From: Artemia franciscana
Lineage: Eukaryota > Arthropoda > Branchiopoda > Anostraca > Artemiidae
DNA: 64,000 nt
Direction: 5' to 3'
Assembly: GCF_032884065.1 (NCBI RefSeq)
Contig: NW_027062649.1
Span: forward strand, 2,897,355 to 2,961,354
Numbering within the stretch: the first letter of the stretch is position 1; every line of letters starts with the position of its first letter. Positions 23,670-34,241 of this stretch are shown piece by piece. The notes beneath the pieces are model-generated. The model made no database searches. It saw only the letters and a list, made by a program, of their open reading frames with translations, and was not told the DNA's origin. A program made the position numbers and the translations under genes.

Positions 23670-24509
23670 CTTGCTACCTCAGAAAGGGTTTAGGTTAAGA
23701 AAATGAAACTTTCAGGGATGAATCTACAGATCAAAGTAGCCTACTTTAGCCTGTAGACCCATCCTTAAAAGTCTTAGTTTCCTATCCTAACCCCTTTCCA
23801 AGATAGCAAGAACTCAGTAAACTAGAATTTCACCAAGTAGGCATCAAGGTGTGTGTTCACTTTATTGGTAAGTCAGTTATATGAACTGTCATAATTTTAC
23901 CTGTTTTATTTATATAGGCTATAATAAACTAAACTATTTTCTATTAGCCATTAAGTGGTATCCTGAGCTTGTAATCAGCACAATCACTCAGGCTAGACTG
24001 GATATCTTTGAGTCCTCACAGCAGATAGGCCTACCATTATGCAATGGACCAAACCATGGAAACAATAATAGAGATAGGCTATTACTTAGAATATATAAGG
24101 GTCAATAAGGTATGGGGGTTGCATTGTCAAGGTAACAACTGTAGGCTTATGTTGAAATAGAGAATAGAATAAGACATTCTGTAACATAAAGGCCAGCACC
24201 CCCCCCCCCTTTATAAAATTCAGGAAAAATCTCTCATTCATACCCCCTTGGAAATTCTTAAATTCAGGACTAAATTTCTCATTCATACCCCTCTAGTAAA
24301 TTTCAAATTAGAAAAAGATTTAAAGTTAAGTCTTATAGACTCTGGAATTTAGCAGTTATTCAACACTTTATGGGCTATGTGTCTTTAAACACAAGTCAAA
24401 CAAAGAGTAGAAATGTTTCTTTTGAATCAACCAATCAAAATCAAGTTTTCTAATGATTCATATTAGCCTTTGAACTCAAAGAGAAAATACTTCTTTTTTG
24501 TCTCTCGGG
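23670..24509. other. Repeat-derived non-coding stretch
   Basis: Contains diverged family motifs such as AGGTTAAGAAAATGAAACTTTCAGGG (split across 23690-23720) and its inverse at 23750-23810, and a short tandem duplication of a CTCATTCATACCCC-type unit at about 24225-24290 next to a 13-C run. No gene seen. Confidence 0.5.
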
Positions 24510-24840
24510 AGTTCCAGTTCCAAAAATTGTAGGGAGGTATATGGACTAACAACAAGTCCTTTCACCTCTTTGACTTCTTCTTCAGAAAAACTAGCTACTG
24601 GAAGCGCTATTCTGCTCCAGTCTGCAAACAATGGATATATACGATTATGAACAATAATACACTGTTATTGATTGTGGGAAGTGCGAGTACCTGAGCTACC
24701 TGTCCCCAGCAGTTTAAGGCACTAGGCCGGCCGGTACCAATACGGCTCTTCCTACTCATTCCCGCTCTCTTCTGCACAATCAAAAACTATGGATAAATCG
24801 CGTCCCATTAAAAATTGACTTCTTCAAGCTTTAATCCTTA

Positions 24841-27800
24841 TTAAACAATATTTCTCTTCTTTAAGGTATCAATTGCTGCCTTAAATATCTTACGATCAAT
24901 TTCCCATGGCAGGTTAGAATCCAGGATAGCTGTATAAGTATTTGGAATCTTAGCCAAGGAGCAGAAACGCTTAAGAGCAACAGTCTCCTCACTCTGAGCC
25001 TGGCAATCAAATAAAATATGCTGGATTGTTTCCTCTGTTGAAAAGCAGATTCGGCATAAAGGGGAATGATGTAGCTTCCAATTAAATAACAAGCTATTTA
25101 GAAGTAGGGCACCTGATTTCAGTCGGTAATATAGCACTGTATTTAATCTTGTATGAAATGGAGATAACATTAATGTACTGTGATTAACTTTGGATCTTTG
25201 CCTGATAATATCTCGTGAATTGAGGTCAGAGGAAGGACTAGGAGATAACATGGAAGCCTTTGCTGCTAGAGAATCAGCCATATCATTATATTTTATACCT
25301 TTATGACTAGGAACATGTTGAAAATAAACTTCATTTTCCTTGATCTTAAGATTAAGAAGCTGTCTTCTAATATTATATAAATCTTTGTCATTAGCAATTC
25401 TATTAATATTTTGGATCAGTAGTAATGCTGATTTAGAGTCGGAGAGACAGAGTATATTTTCAGATTCAATGTTATAATTTATAAGAGCATCCAAGGCCAG
25501 GCGGATGGCACATAATTCAGCAGACAGGATAGAAGATCCCAATGGGAGAGGAGAATAAATATTCAAATTCAGGGATGGGATACATGCTCCTGCTCCAGCT
25601 CTTTCCCTCTGGACGGATCCATCAGTATATATTTTTCTATAGTTGGGGTAAGCCTTTGAGATGTGTTCAGCCAAAATAGTCTGGATCTCATAATTAGGAA
25701 TCAAATCTTTACTAATAGAGATAAGTTCTACTTGACAGCTTGGAGGACTCATTTCCCATGGGGGGGACTCAGTAAAGGGATATGCATGAAGCGAATGTTG
25801 ATTCCAGTTTGGGACCTCCAGTTGAAACTGATTCCATGATGAATGGGCATTGGGACAGGCTGACTCCTCAGCAAAGGTATGTGCATATACAGCATGCTTG
25901 GCTCCATAAGCCTGGATTTGCGAGAAATACTTTATCCTTAGACTAGATGCTCTTTCACTTAGGGACACCAATCCCGACAGTGTTCTTAACTTTGACAGAG
26001 GAGTATGCTTATGCACACCCAAAGCTATTCGAATAGCAGAATTTTGTAAAGATTCAAGGATTTTGAATGAGGATGGGGGACGAGCTGAAAATATTTGAAT
26101 TCCATATTCTATATTTGAACGAATATATAATTTGTAAAAATCCAAAATAATCTTTGGGTGACATCCCCACTTACTTCCAGCAAGTCTTTTTAGAATACAA
26201 AGTCTCTGAATAATCAGAGATTTCAAAGAATTAATATGTTCATGCCACTGCATTTTAGAATCCATTAATAAACCAAGTAACTTCACTGAATTGCAAAATG
26301 GGATCTCCCTTGGGAAAATTGTCAGTGGATTAGGAGGATCTAGAGTACCATTAGTAAATATAATGGCTTTAGTTTTACTGATTGATATTGGGAAGCCAAA
26401 TGCTAAAGAGAATCTCTGGACTAGACTTATATCATGTTGAATAAAGCTTTGAAGAAGGTTAATATCCCTTCCTGACTTCCAAATGATCAAATCATCTGCA
26501 TAAAGGCCAAATGATGAATGAGATACTTGAAATTCAGAAACATACAAGTTGAATAGAAGAGGACTCAATATTGCACCTTGAGGAAGTCCTCTCGTAATGG
26601 GGCATTGCTCACTTCTAGACTGATTTACTTGAACGTAAAAATATCTATCAGTTAGAAAAGACTTTATAAAACTTATAAAAGGATACGGGAAGTCAAGATT
26701 TATTAGGATTTCCAATAATTTATTGTGGACTACATTTCCATAGGCATTCGACCAGTCAAACAGAACAGCCATTGTGACATGTCTTTTTTTGAGGGAATTA
26801 CAAACATCAATTTCTAGCCGGGTAATGTTATCTAAAGAGTTATGTCCTTTTCTGAAACCTGTTTGTTCACTAGGAAAGAGATTGTTGACTTCAGAAAACC
26901 ACTCAATTCTTGATAAGACAAGCCTTTCCAGAACTTTACTAAAGGAAGGTAATACTGATATAGGACGGTAAGACTTGAGATCATTAGATGAATAAGAAGG
27001 TTTTAAAGCTGGGAATACCTGAGCAATCTTCCAGGCATCTGGGAACTTTTGACTTGACCAAATAAGATTATAAAGACTTAAGAGGGCTGTATGAAACACC
27101 TTTGGGGACTCAATAATCCACTTCATATAAATACCATCATAACCTGGGGAAGACTTGATGTTAAGAGAATTAAGTGCTACACAAAATTCATCTTGGGAAA
27201 AAGGTTTCATCAGAGTACCCTTATAAGAACATGTAAGAGGGAGATTACAAAAAGGAGGTCGGCTGGGATGAAAATCTGAGCAATCATTTTTAAAAACATT
27301 GGTAAACAGATCTGCCTTCTTTTTATCTGATACAATTGGATATCCATCCTGAATGATATCATATCTACGGTCATCATTAGGCTGCTTTCCACTATTTAGT
27401 TGGCTAATGAAATTATGGACCTTTGAAATTGGGGTTCTAAAACTGATACTTGAGCTGAAATTCAGCCATGTACTCTGTTTAGCTCTCCTACAAATTAGTT
27501 TCACCTTAGCACATGACTGCTTATAAAAGATTGCTGTTGACTGAGATGGGTGCTTTTGAAACATTTTACGAGCCTTTCTTTTTGCCTGAACTGCAACCCT
27601 ACACTCATCATTCCACCAATTCTTGGGTCTTTTGGAGCCATTGTAAAAACGTACCCTAGTCATTGGAATTGCCGATTTAGCTGACTCCAGCAGGATTGAT
27701 CTCAAATTGGTCTCAATGGCATTAATATCATAATTAGGAGAAACAAAGGAAAAATCTGCTTCATTTAATATCTCACGAAAAAGGGACCAATTACCTTTGG

Positions 27801-28545
27801 AGTTGATAAATGTAGGGACGTAGGGTTTGGGAGTGTAGCATAAATCTTGAAATGATGTAAGAATTGCACAATGATCAGATTGGAGAGACGACACCTTTAC
27901 CATCTGAACTAAATCATAATATGAAGAAGGACCTAGAAGCAAATCTATAGTTGAGAAAGAGTTAGAAGAAATATTATACCTGGTCTGAAAGTCAAATGGA
28001 GTGAAAATCAAGGTGTCAGGAAAATTGGACAATATGTACTCTATTCCTCTTCCTGCTTTGTTGCTACCTGCTGATTGTTCCCAGAGAGGACTGTGGGCGT
28101 TAAAATCACCAAAAATAAAGGTATTATTACCTGATAATTCTGTTTCCAAGATACTTTGGATGTCCTTACTCCCACATGGATTATAAAAGGATTTTATGGC
28201 AAGATGGTTACCATTAGCTAAGGTAATTAATATGCCTACAACATCTATTTCATCCCTGTAGATAGTTAAGGGTTGAGGGGAGTGTTGGATTGAATCATGA
28301 ACAAAAATTGCCACACCCCCTACCTTTCTGTTAGTTGATCTATCCTTCCTGTAGCACTTGTACCCAGGCATTTTGATTTTCTTGTACTGATGAAGATTAG
28401 TCTCTTGTAGACAAATAATTCCAATTCTCTTATCATTTGCACATTGGATAAGATCAGCAAGTTTATTTGAATTTAAAGAGACGCAATTCCATTGTAGGAT
28501 CTGCAGCTTAGTTAACATAGGAAGGGTTGAATAGGTGACATGCAT
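24841..28545 (-). CDS. ORF2 polyprotein of copy B: endonuclease, reverse transcriptase, RNase H
   Basis: 1234 aa; the enzyme set that nicks the target and copies element RNA in place. Endonuclease domain, residues about 13-230: N20 in QWNCVS, E48 in LQETN, GDFNAHS at 146-152, D201 in TIDLLLG, SDH at 223-225. Reverse transcriptase, about 500-780: D597 in LFDWSNAYGNV, GLPQG at 653-657, YADD at 682-685. RNase H, about 970-1095: D975 in YTDGS, E1010 in SAELCAI, D1036 in LSDSKSA, D1091 in MADSLA, a complete D-E-D-D set. C-terminal CCHC-type motif with C1164, C1167, H1176 and C1181. The ATG lies 38 nt upstream of the ORF1 stop end, in the +1 frame, so expression probably depends on re-initiation or coupled translation from the ORF1 message. 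Confidence 0.96.
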   Translation of the reverse strand: MHVTYSTLPMLTKLQILQWNCVSLNSNKLADLIQCANDKRIGIICLQETNLHQYKKIKMPGYKCYRKDRSTNRKVGGVAIFVHDSIQHSPQPLTIYRDEIDVVGILITLANGNHLAIKSFYNPCGSKDIQSILETELSGNNTFIFGDFNAHSPLWEQSAGSNKAGRGIEYILSNFPDTLIFTPFDFQTRYNISSNSFSTIDLLLGPSSYYDLVQMVKVSSLQSDHCAILTSFQDLCYTPKPYVPTFINSKGNWSLFREILNEADFSFVSPNYDINAIETNLRSILLESAKSAIPMTRVRFYNGSKRPKNWWNDECRVAVQAKRKARKMFQKHPSQSTAIFYKQSCAKVKLICRRAKQSTWLNFSSSISFRTPISKVHNFISQLNSGKQPNDDRRYDIIQDGYPIVSDKKKADLFTNVFKNDCSDFHPSRPPFCNLPLTCSYKGTLMKPFSQDEFCVALNSLNIKSSPGYDGIYMKWIIESPKVFHTALLSLYNLIWSSQKFPDAWKIAQVFPALKPSYSSNDLKSYRPISVLPSFSKVLERLVLSRIEWFSEVNNLFPSEQTGFRKGHNSLDNITRLEIDVCNSLKKRHVTMAVLFDWSNAYGNVVHNKLLEILINLDFPYPFISFIKSFLTDRYFYVQVNQSRSEQCPITRGLPQGAILSPLLFNLYVSEFQVSHSSFGLYADDLIIWKSGRDINLLQSFIQHDISLVQRFSLAFGFPISISKTKAIIFTNGTLDPPNPLTIFPREIPFCNSVKLLGLLMDSKMQWHEHINSLKSLIIQRLCILKRLAGSKWGCHPKIILDFYKLYIRSNIEYGIQIFSARPPSSFKILESLQNSAIRIALGVHKHTPLSKLRTLSGLVSLSERASSLRIKYFSQIQAYGAKHAVYAHTFAEESACPNAHSSWNQFQLEVPNWNQHSLHAYPFTESPPWEMSPPSCQVELISISKDLIPNYEIQTILAEHISKAYPNYRKIYTDGSVQRERAGAGACIPSLNLNIYSPLPLGSSILSAELCAIRLALDALINYNIESENILCLSDSKSALLLIQNINRIANDKDLYNIRRQLLNLKIKENEVYFQHVPSHKGIKYNDMADSLAAKASMLSPSPSSDLNSRDIIRQRSKVNHSTLMLSPFHTRLNTVLYYRLKSGALLLNSLLFNWKLHHSPLCRICFSTEETIQHILFDCQAQSEETVALKRFCSLAKIPNTYTAILDSNLPWEIDRKIFKAAIDTLKKRNIV

Positions 28546-30025
28546 GATATTTTGAGAGAATGGATGATAATTCTGTTCCTATTTCATTGAAAATAGAATT
28601 GGAAAAGTAGTATTCTGCAATTTCTTTTGTTATACTGGCTTTTTTATCTTTAGCCATATTTGATTGTAATATTAGGTCCACTGATGCAACATATTTAATT
28701 AAATTAGTAATATGAGGTCCAACTCTATCTTGCATAGTTATGGCTTGAGTAGAAATATTAGGAAAAGCTGCCACTCTTTCAGACCAAGATCTAGGCTTAG
28801 TTTTAGGATTGTTGAGGGATAGACTAGCTTCAGCCACCTTGGGATGCTCCTTAGCCAATGGAGGGTAAGAAGTCTCAGTAGGAGGTATGAGTGCCTGATT
28901 TGGGTGGTTCTTGTGGACCTGTAGCCAGGGTTTTTGAGGAAGGGCTAAATTCCCTTCTTTGGCCTCATTAACTCTTGGACCTGATGGTACTTTGGACCGC
29001 TTGGCCAGCTCCATTGCAGCTATTGGGAAAGGAACATTTTCTTGAAGAGCAATCTTTAAAACTTTAGCTCGTTGAACATATTTAGGACATGAATTGTGAT
29101 CTGTTGATTGATGTCTACCATCACAGTTTGTACATTTAGGCACTTCAGTGCATCTACTTTCTGTAGACAAGGAGTGATTACCAAGGCAATTAGGGCACCC
29201 TGGCACAGAAGAAGAACAATACTTAGATGAGTGACCAAGCTTAAAACATTTTGAGCATTGAAGAGGTTTTTCTTGGTATATTTTATGAGCTTTTTGCTGA
29301 CCAAAAAGGAATACTGAGTCAAATTGGGAACTAGCAGGTAAGATAAAGAGGACACTCTTACTACTTCTTGTTCCCTTAGAATCTAGTTTGCCCATACGAT
29401 GAACATCCAGAACCTCCAGCATTTCCCCCTTATTGTTCATAAGGCCATCTTTCAAGTCGTCATTTGACAGTTCCAATGGTATGTTGTACAGTACTATTTT
29501 CTGAGAATTTTTCAGGGTTGGTTTCCACCATTCAGGAGTAACAGGGATATTGCCAATTTTATTTAGGCTAAGGGCTTTGTAGGCTTCATTTCTGTCTAGA
29601 AACATAACCATTAGTGAACCATCTCTGTTCACATTCACAGTGAAGCTGCATCTAAAAGTTTTGAAAAGATTCATTCTAATGTTAGTAATATTTTTGATAG
29701 AGAAGGATTGATCTTTTACTATTGGAGCAAAAAGGATAATGGATTTGTCCTTTATCTCCACAGCTGGATTTGGGTTTGAGAGTCCCATTATTTCAGGAGG
29801 ACTCATAGAAGGTTTTTTTCGTTTCTGTTTTCTGCCTACTGTCTGAAAATCCTCATTTAGCAGGTTGTCAGTTTCAGAGATTGGTGGCTCAGAGACAGTA
29901 ATCATGGTTTCATTCAGGCTATCATCATTGGATATTGGAGATACAACAATAGGAATATCAGCTTCTGATAACCAATTAGATACTTGGCCCCCTTCCCTGA
30001 GGGGGCTAGAAGTGTTAGGAAACAT
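28508..30025 (-). CDS. ORF1 of copy B: zinc-knuckle nucleic-acid-binding protein
   Basis: 505 aa, uninterrupted. Residues 1-90 are Ser/Asn/Pro-rich with a basic patch GRKQKRKK at 65-72. Residues about 105-255 resemble the RNA-binding-like region of I/jockey ORF1 proteins (inferred from position and pattern, not from an exact motif). Three CCHC-like knuckles follow: CSKCFKLGHSSKYC at 257-270, CPNCLGNH...C at 277-292 and CTNCDGRH...C at 298-313. A Pro-rich linker and a conserved C-terminus follow (residues about 405-505). Such proteins bind element RNA and act as chaperones in the retrotransposition particle. The frame is followed immediately by the overlapping ORF2. Confidence 0.93.
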   Translation of the reverse strand: MFPNTSSPLREGGQVSNWLSEADIPIVVSPISNDDSLNETMITVSEPPISETDNLLNEDFQTVGRKQKRKKPSMSPPEIMGLSNPNPAVEIKDKSIILFAPIVKDQSFSIKNITNIRMNLFKTFRCSFTVNVNRDGSLMVMFLDRNEAYKALSLNKIGNIPVTPEWWKPTLKNSQKIVLYNIPLELSNDDLKDGLMNNKGEMLEVLDVHRMGKLDSKGTRSSKSVLFILPASSQFDSVFLFGQQKAHKIYQEKPLQCSKCFKLGHSSKYCSSSVPGCPNCLGNHSLSTESRCTEVPKCTNCDGRHQSTDHNSCPKYVQRAKVLKIALQENVPFPIAAMELAKRSKVPSGPRVNEAKEGNLALPQKPWLQVHKNHPNQALIPPTETSYPPLAKEHPKVAEASLSLNNPKTKPRSWSERVAAFPNISTQAITMQDRVGPHITNLIKYVASVDLILQSNMAKDKKASITKEIAEYYFSNSIFNEIGTELSSILSKYHACHLFNPSYVN

Positions 30026-30195
30026 TGGGTTCAGGAAAGGGAAATTCCAGAAACTCTAACCACGCAATAAATTTATATGAAAAGGCAAAATAATACTTCT
30101 CAATCAAAAGGAGTAGCAAGAGCTTTAATTCCTTTCACTCAGAAAATAAATGAAATCAATAATATAAATTTTTCATCAATTGATTTCTTCTTTTC

Positions 30196-30229
30196 AGAAG
30201 AATTAATTCTTCTGTTCAGAAGAACAGAA
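30196..30229. repeat. Small nested palindromes at the 5' flank of copy B
   Basis: AGAAGAATTAATTCTTCT (30196-30213) is a perfect 18-bp palindrome. It overlaps a stem TTCTGTTC / GAACAGAA (30210-30229) with a 4-base loop. It begins where similarity to the other retroelement copies ends. Confidence 0.6.
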
Positions 30230-31587
30230 GAATTAGCTAAGGCAAGTGAATTTTAACATATGCTCAAGGGAGTTGAAACTGGTAGCCTACTTTTAAATTT
30301 CATCTTAAAAAGAGTAACAGCAAAATTGTTTTTACTGACATCTTCAACAGATTTTGATTCAAAGATCAGTAGATCCATCAATAAATTATTTTCAAAAATT
30401 CAAAAATGAATTTGAGACGTAGCCTCAGAAATGACATAGCCTCTGTCCTTGCTGGACTATTCGTAATATATTTAGGATATACATTGTTGTCAATCTAATT
30501 ACACTACTAGAGCTATAGGTTAAGCTAGCAGTCAGATTTGTCTAGGGAAGAAAGATTTATAGGCTACCATTCAGTTCTTCATAAGAAGCTCTTTCCAAAT
30601 ATAGGCTAGTAACTGTTCCTGCTGTAACTGTATCCTTGTTCCCTCCCCCCAAAACGGGCTGGATATTCTTATGCTAGGCTTACATTAGAAAGTTTGCTGT
30701 TTTTAGCAAATTAGGTATAAGCCTAGGGTTCAAGCAGTACTTATGGACTATTTTTTCTATTCTCTAAGCCTTGAAAATCTGTAATAAATAAACAACCATC
30801 TAACTAGCCTAACTTAACCTAATTAATCAGTATTTGTCTATTAGAATGCTTAGTAAAATTCTAGTTGATTGACTTCTTGCTATCTCAGGAAGGGGTTAGG
30901 TTAGAAAAATAAAACTTTCAGGGATTGGTCTACAGGCTTAATTATGTCCCAGGAAGGTATTTTGAAGTACCTATCTCCACTCCTCCTTCTAGAGGGCCCT
31001 GACCTTTGATGACTTTCAAAAATATGTGTGTTAGAAAAGTGAAACCTTGCAAAATAGATCTTCTGCTTGAATGAAGTACAACAAAATTATTTTCAGCTTC
31101 ACTACTTTGCTCAATCCCAATTTATATGGTTTCAATGATATGCAAATACATTTCCGAATTTTGAAAAAAAAAACATTGATATGGCTCAGATTTCTACTCA
31201 AATAACAGGAATTGCATTTTCAGAACTAAAGGCAGAGAAAAAGCAACTAATAACTGAAAATTAAGGTAAAATGTTGTTTTGTCAAATTTCAATAGGTATA
31301 AACCTGTCATGTAGGTCAATTGCAGGGCTCTCTAGAGGGAGAATGAGTGGAGGTAGGTACTTTAAAATACCTTCCCAGAATATACTTTTGCCTGTAGATC
31401 AATCCCTGAAAGTTTCGTTTTCCTAACCTAACCTCTTTCTGAGATAGCAAGAAGTCACTCAATCAGAATTTTACCAAATGTTCTTGTGAAAAATTACTAG
31501 ATGTCAGTGATAGTATTTAATTACACTTATAGATTATTTGAAAATGGAAAAATGCAGTTGAATCCATGTATATTGTTCAGAATTTGC

Positions 31588-31588
<1 letters not shown>
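30230..31588. other. Non-coding stretch containing a fragment of the large element's right part
   Basis: About 31020-31480 aligns, diverged, with 5325-5800 and 17040-17510 of the large element in the same orientation (for example GTGAAACC..TTGCAAAATA and TCAAATAACAGGAATTGCATTTTCAGA). 30860-31010 carries related motifs in the inverse sense. No gene seen. Confidence 0.6.

Positions 31589-31614
<26 letters not shown>
31589..31614. repeat. Poly(A) run, 26 bp
   Basis: Uninterrupted A run; no recognisable retroposon body upstream. Confidence 0.8.
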
Positions 31615-31620
<6 letters not shown>

Positions 31621-31883
31621 GCAGTGAAAATAAAAGTTCTACCCTGCAAAATATGTTGACAATATATTATGTTGCAATAAAAGATCTAAAGCCCAACTGG
31701 TCAGCCATGACATAAAGAAATATGACATAAAGAAATATGGCCTTTAAATGAAAGTGAAGTGGAACAACAAAATACAACAACTGTTTGTCCCATATGTAAC
31801 CAGGCATCTTCAGCTTAAAAATAAAGAAACTAAAAAATATTTATAAAACTAAAATAGATTAAAATAAAATATTTTAGCATGTA

Positions 31884-31988
31884 TACAATTACTTACATTT
31901 ACAATTTGTATCTACCTTTGTCAGACCATTAAAGTAACTGAATTGGTTTGATCAAGATAACTGCAAATTGTAAATGTAAGTAATTGTA
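31884..31988. repeat. Perfect 25-bp inverted repeat with 55-nt loop
   Basis: Arms 31884-31908 (TACAATTACTTACATTTACA...) and 31964-31988 are exact complements. AT-rich flanks extend the pairing loosely. No element could be assigned; it may be a short palindromic element or a hairpin. Confidence 0.8.
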
Positions 31989-33285
31989 TATTATTTATTT
32001 TATTTTATTTTTTTTCAGTTTTATATACATTTTTTAGTTATTACCTTAAATTGCAACTTGGAGCACTTGAAGGATTTTCCATCCTGTAGCATTGCTCAGC
32101 ATTTCTTCAAAAATTGCCATGTGGATTGATTTGCAATTGTTTTGAATATTGAGTTGGTTTTATTGACTAGGGTATATGTTCTGGTCTGGGACTCAAAGGT
32201 GTCCCATTCCAGCCTCCATTCCTTATTGCTCTACTCCTTGTCAAGTGAGACTTTGAATTCTTTGATGGTCTAACTGGATACAGTATGATTGCTCAGGGAG
32301 TTCCACTGGTCTACTACCAGGTTGGTTAGGAAGTGATGGTGTTCCCTCCTCTGAGCGTTGGCCTTTATGAGCTCCTTAGGATGACCCCTTGTCCTCTGTG
32401 CTGAATTGATGAAGAAGAGACCATGAATTGGATTGTTTGTGAATCAATTTGTAAGTGTTATTTTTGTCACCCCTTTTTCTTTGATAAGTCATACTGCATA
32501 AGTTCAGAGTTTCCAGTCTCATTGGGTAAGGAAGATGTTGGCACCCATCTAATATCTTTGTTGCTCTCCTCTGTACTTTCTCCATCATGTCCTTGTCCAC
32601 TTTGTAGAAGGGAGATGCAATGGACATGCCAGTTTCTAGCCTTGGTCTGACAAGACTATTGTATAGCTTGGTGATTTGTTTGTAGAGATTGTGTTGTGAA
32701 TGTTTGTTTAATTGTCCCTAAAGTGCAGTTCACACTAGCTACAATCTTTTCAGTATGACTTTGAAATTATAACTGGCATTCAACTATGACACCCAAGTCT
32801 ATTTCCTCTGTAACTGCAACTAGGGGTTCTCTTTGACCAGTTATTTGGTTTTGCATGGTGTAAATATGTTTTTGATTTTTATTGCCAAAATGTAAAACTT
32901 TACATTTACTTGAATTAAATTCAAGTAGCCATTGTCTAGCCCAGTCATCCAGCTTGTTAAGATTGGCTTGGATTGAGGCAGCCTCCGCCCAAGATGATGC
33001 TGCCCTGATGAGCTTAGAATCATCTGTGTAGAGTGTGAGAAGGTTTTGGAGTATTTCAGGAGCATCATTGATATATATGTTGAAAAGTGATGGCCCAAGC
33101 ATGGTTCCTTTGGGAACTCCACTAAGAACAGGTATAGGTGATGATAGTACATGTACTCCTTTATCATCAATAACAGCAACTCTTTGTGTTTGTTCTCCCA
33201 GGAAGTCTATAATCCATTCAATAATGTCCGAGTGGATGCAACAAGCTTGAAGCTTTCTTTTCAGTCTTAGGTGTGCGACTTTGTC

Positions 33286-34241
33286 AAATGCTTTTGCTTG
33301 ATCCAACAAAATCATGTCCATGGGTGTCCCTTTTTCCAGTAGTTTGGTGACTTCATTGTATGACTGTATTAGGTTTGTGTCCATGGAATGGCCATTTTGG
33401 AAACCTGATTTGGAGACAAGATGTTGTTGTATGTCAAGTGCTTAGTGACAGCATCATTTATGATTCCCTTGAGAATCTTTGAAGTTACTGATGTTAGACT
33501 TATTGGCCTATAATTTCCAGCTTGGTCTTTGGAGCCTTTCTTGTGTAATGGTATAACAGTAGCTTTTTTCCAGTCAGAGGGGACAACTTTTTCCTTCAGT
33601 GATTTCGTGAAGGTTTTTGCTAAAGGTGAGGATATTAGTTCAGCAGTCTCTTTGAGTAGTCTTGGGTGTATACTGTCTGGTCCTTTCAACTTTGATGTGT
33701 CAAGCTTTTTCAGTTGTTTTTGGACATCTGACTCAAAAATGACAGCCATTGGCTGTCAAATGCTTTGTTAAATGCTTTTGCTTGATCCAACAAAATCGTG
33801 TCCATGGGTGTCCCTTTTTCCAGTAGTTTGGTGACTTCATTGTATGACTGTATTAGGTTTGTGTCCATGGAATGGCCATTTTGGAAACCATGCTGATTTG
33901 GAGACATGATGTTGTTGTATGTCAAGTGCTTAGTGACAGCATCATTTATGATTCCCTTGAGAATCTTTGAAGTTACTGATGTTAGACTTATTGGCCTATA
34001 ATTTTCAGCTTTGTCTTTGGAGCCTTTCTTGTGTAATGGTATAACAGTAGCTTTTTTCCAGTCAGAGGGGACAGCTTTTTCCTTCAGTGATTTCTTGAAG
34101 GTTTTTGCTAAAGGTGAGGATATTAGTTCAGCAGTCTCTTTGAGTAGCCTTGGGTGTATACTGTCTGGTCCTTTCAACTTTGATGCGTCAAGCTTTTTCA
34201 GTTGTTTTTGGACATCTGACTAAAAAATGACAGCCATTGGC
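33286..34241. repeat. Tandem duplication (period 484 bp) inside the CR1-like RT
   Basis: 33286-33752 and 33770-34241 are nearly identical copies of the RT fingers/linker segment, separated by about 17 bp that repeat part of the join (GTCAAATGCTTTG). The upstream (minus-strand) copy keeps FQNGHSMDTN; the other lacks a few bases at the matching place and is frameshifted. Confidence 0.9.

Larger units (their letters stand above)
24510..30195 (-). mobile_element. Non-LTR retrotransposon copy B (I-group), full length, both frames intact
   Basis: Minus orientation, about 5.7 kb. The 3' end at 24510 finishes in two GGAACT hexamers. About 330 bp of 3'UTR precedes the end, and about 160-170 bp of 5'UTR precedes ORF1. 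ORF1 (505 aa) and ORF2 (1234 aa) are both open, and all recognisable catalytic residues are present. The combination of apurinic-type endonuclease, RT, RNase H and three ORF1 zinc knuckles points to the I group rather than L1 or CR1; the exact clade (I, Nimb or a relative) needs a phylogeny. No clear target-site duplication was seen. The 5' flank begins with a small palindrome (30196-30229). Confidence 0.93.
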
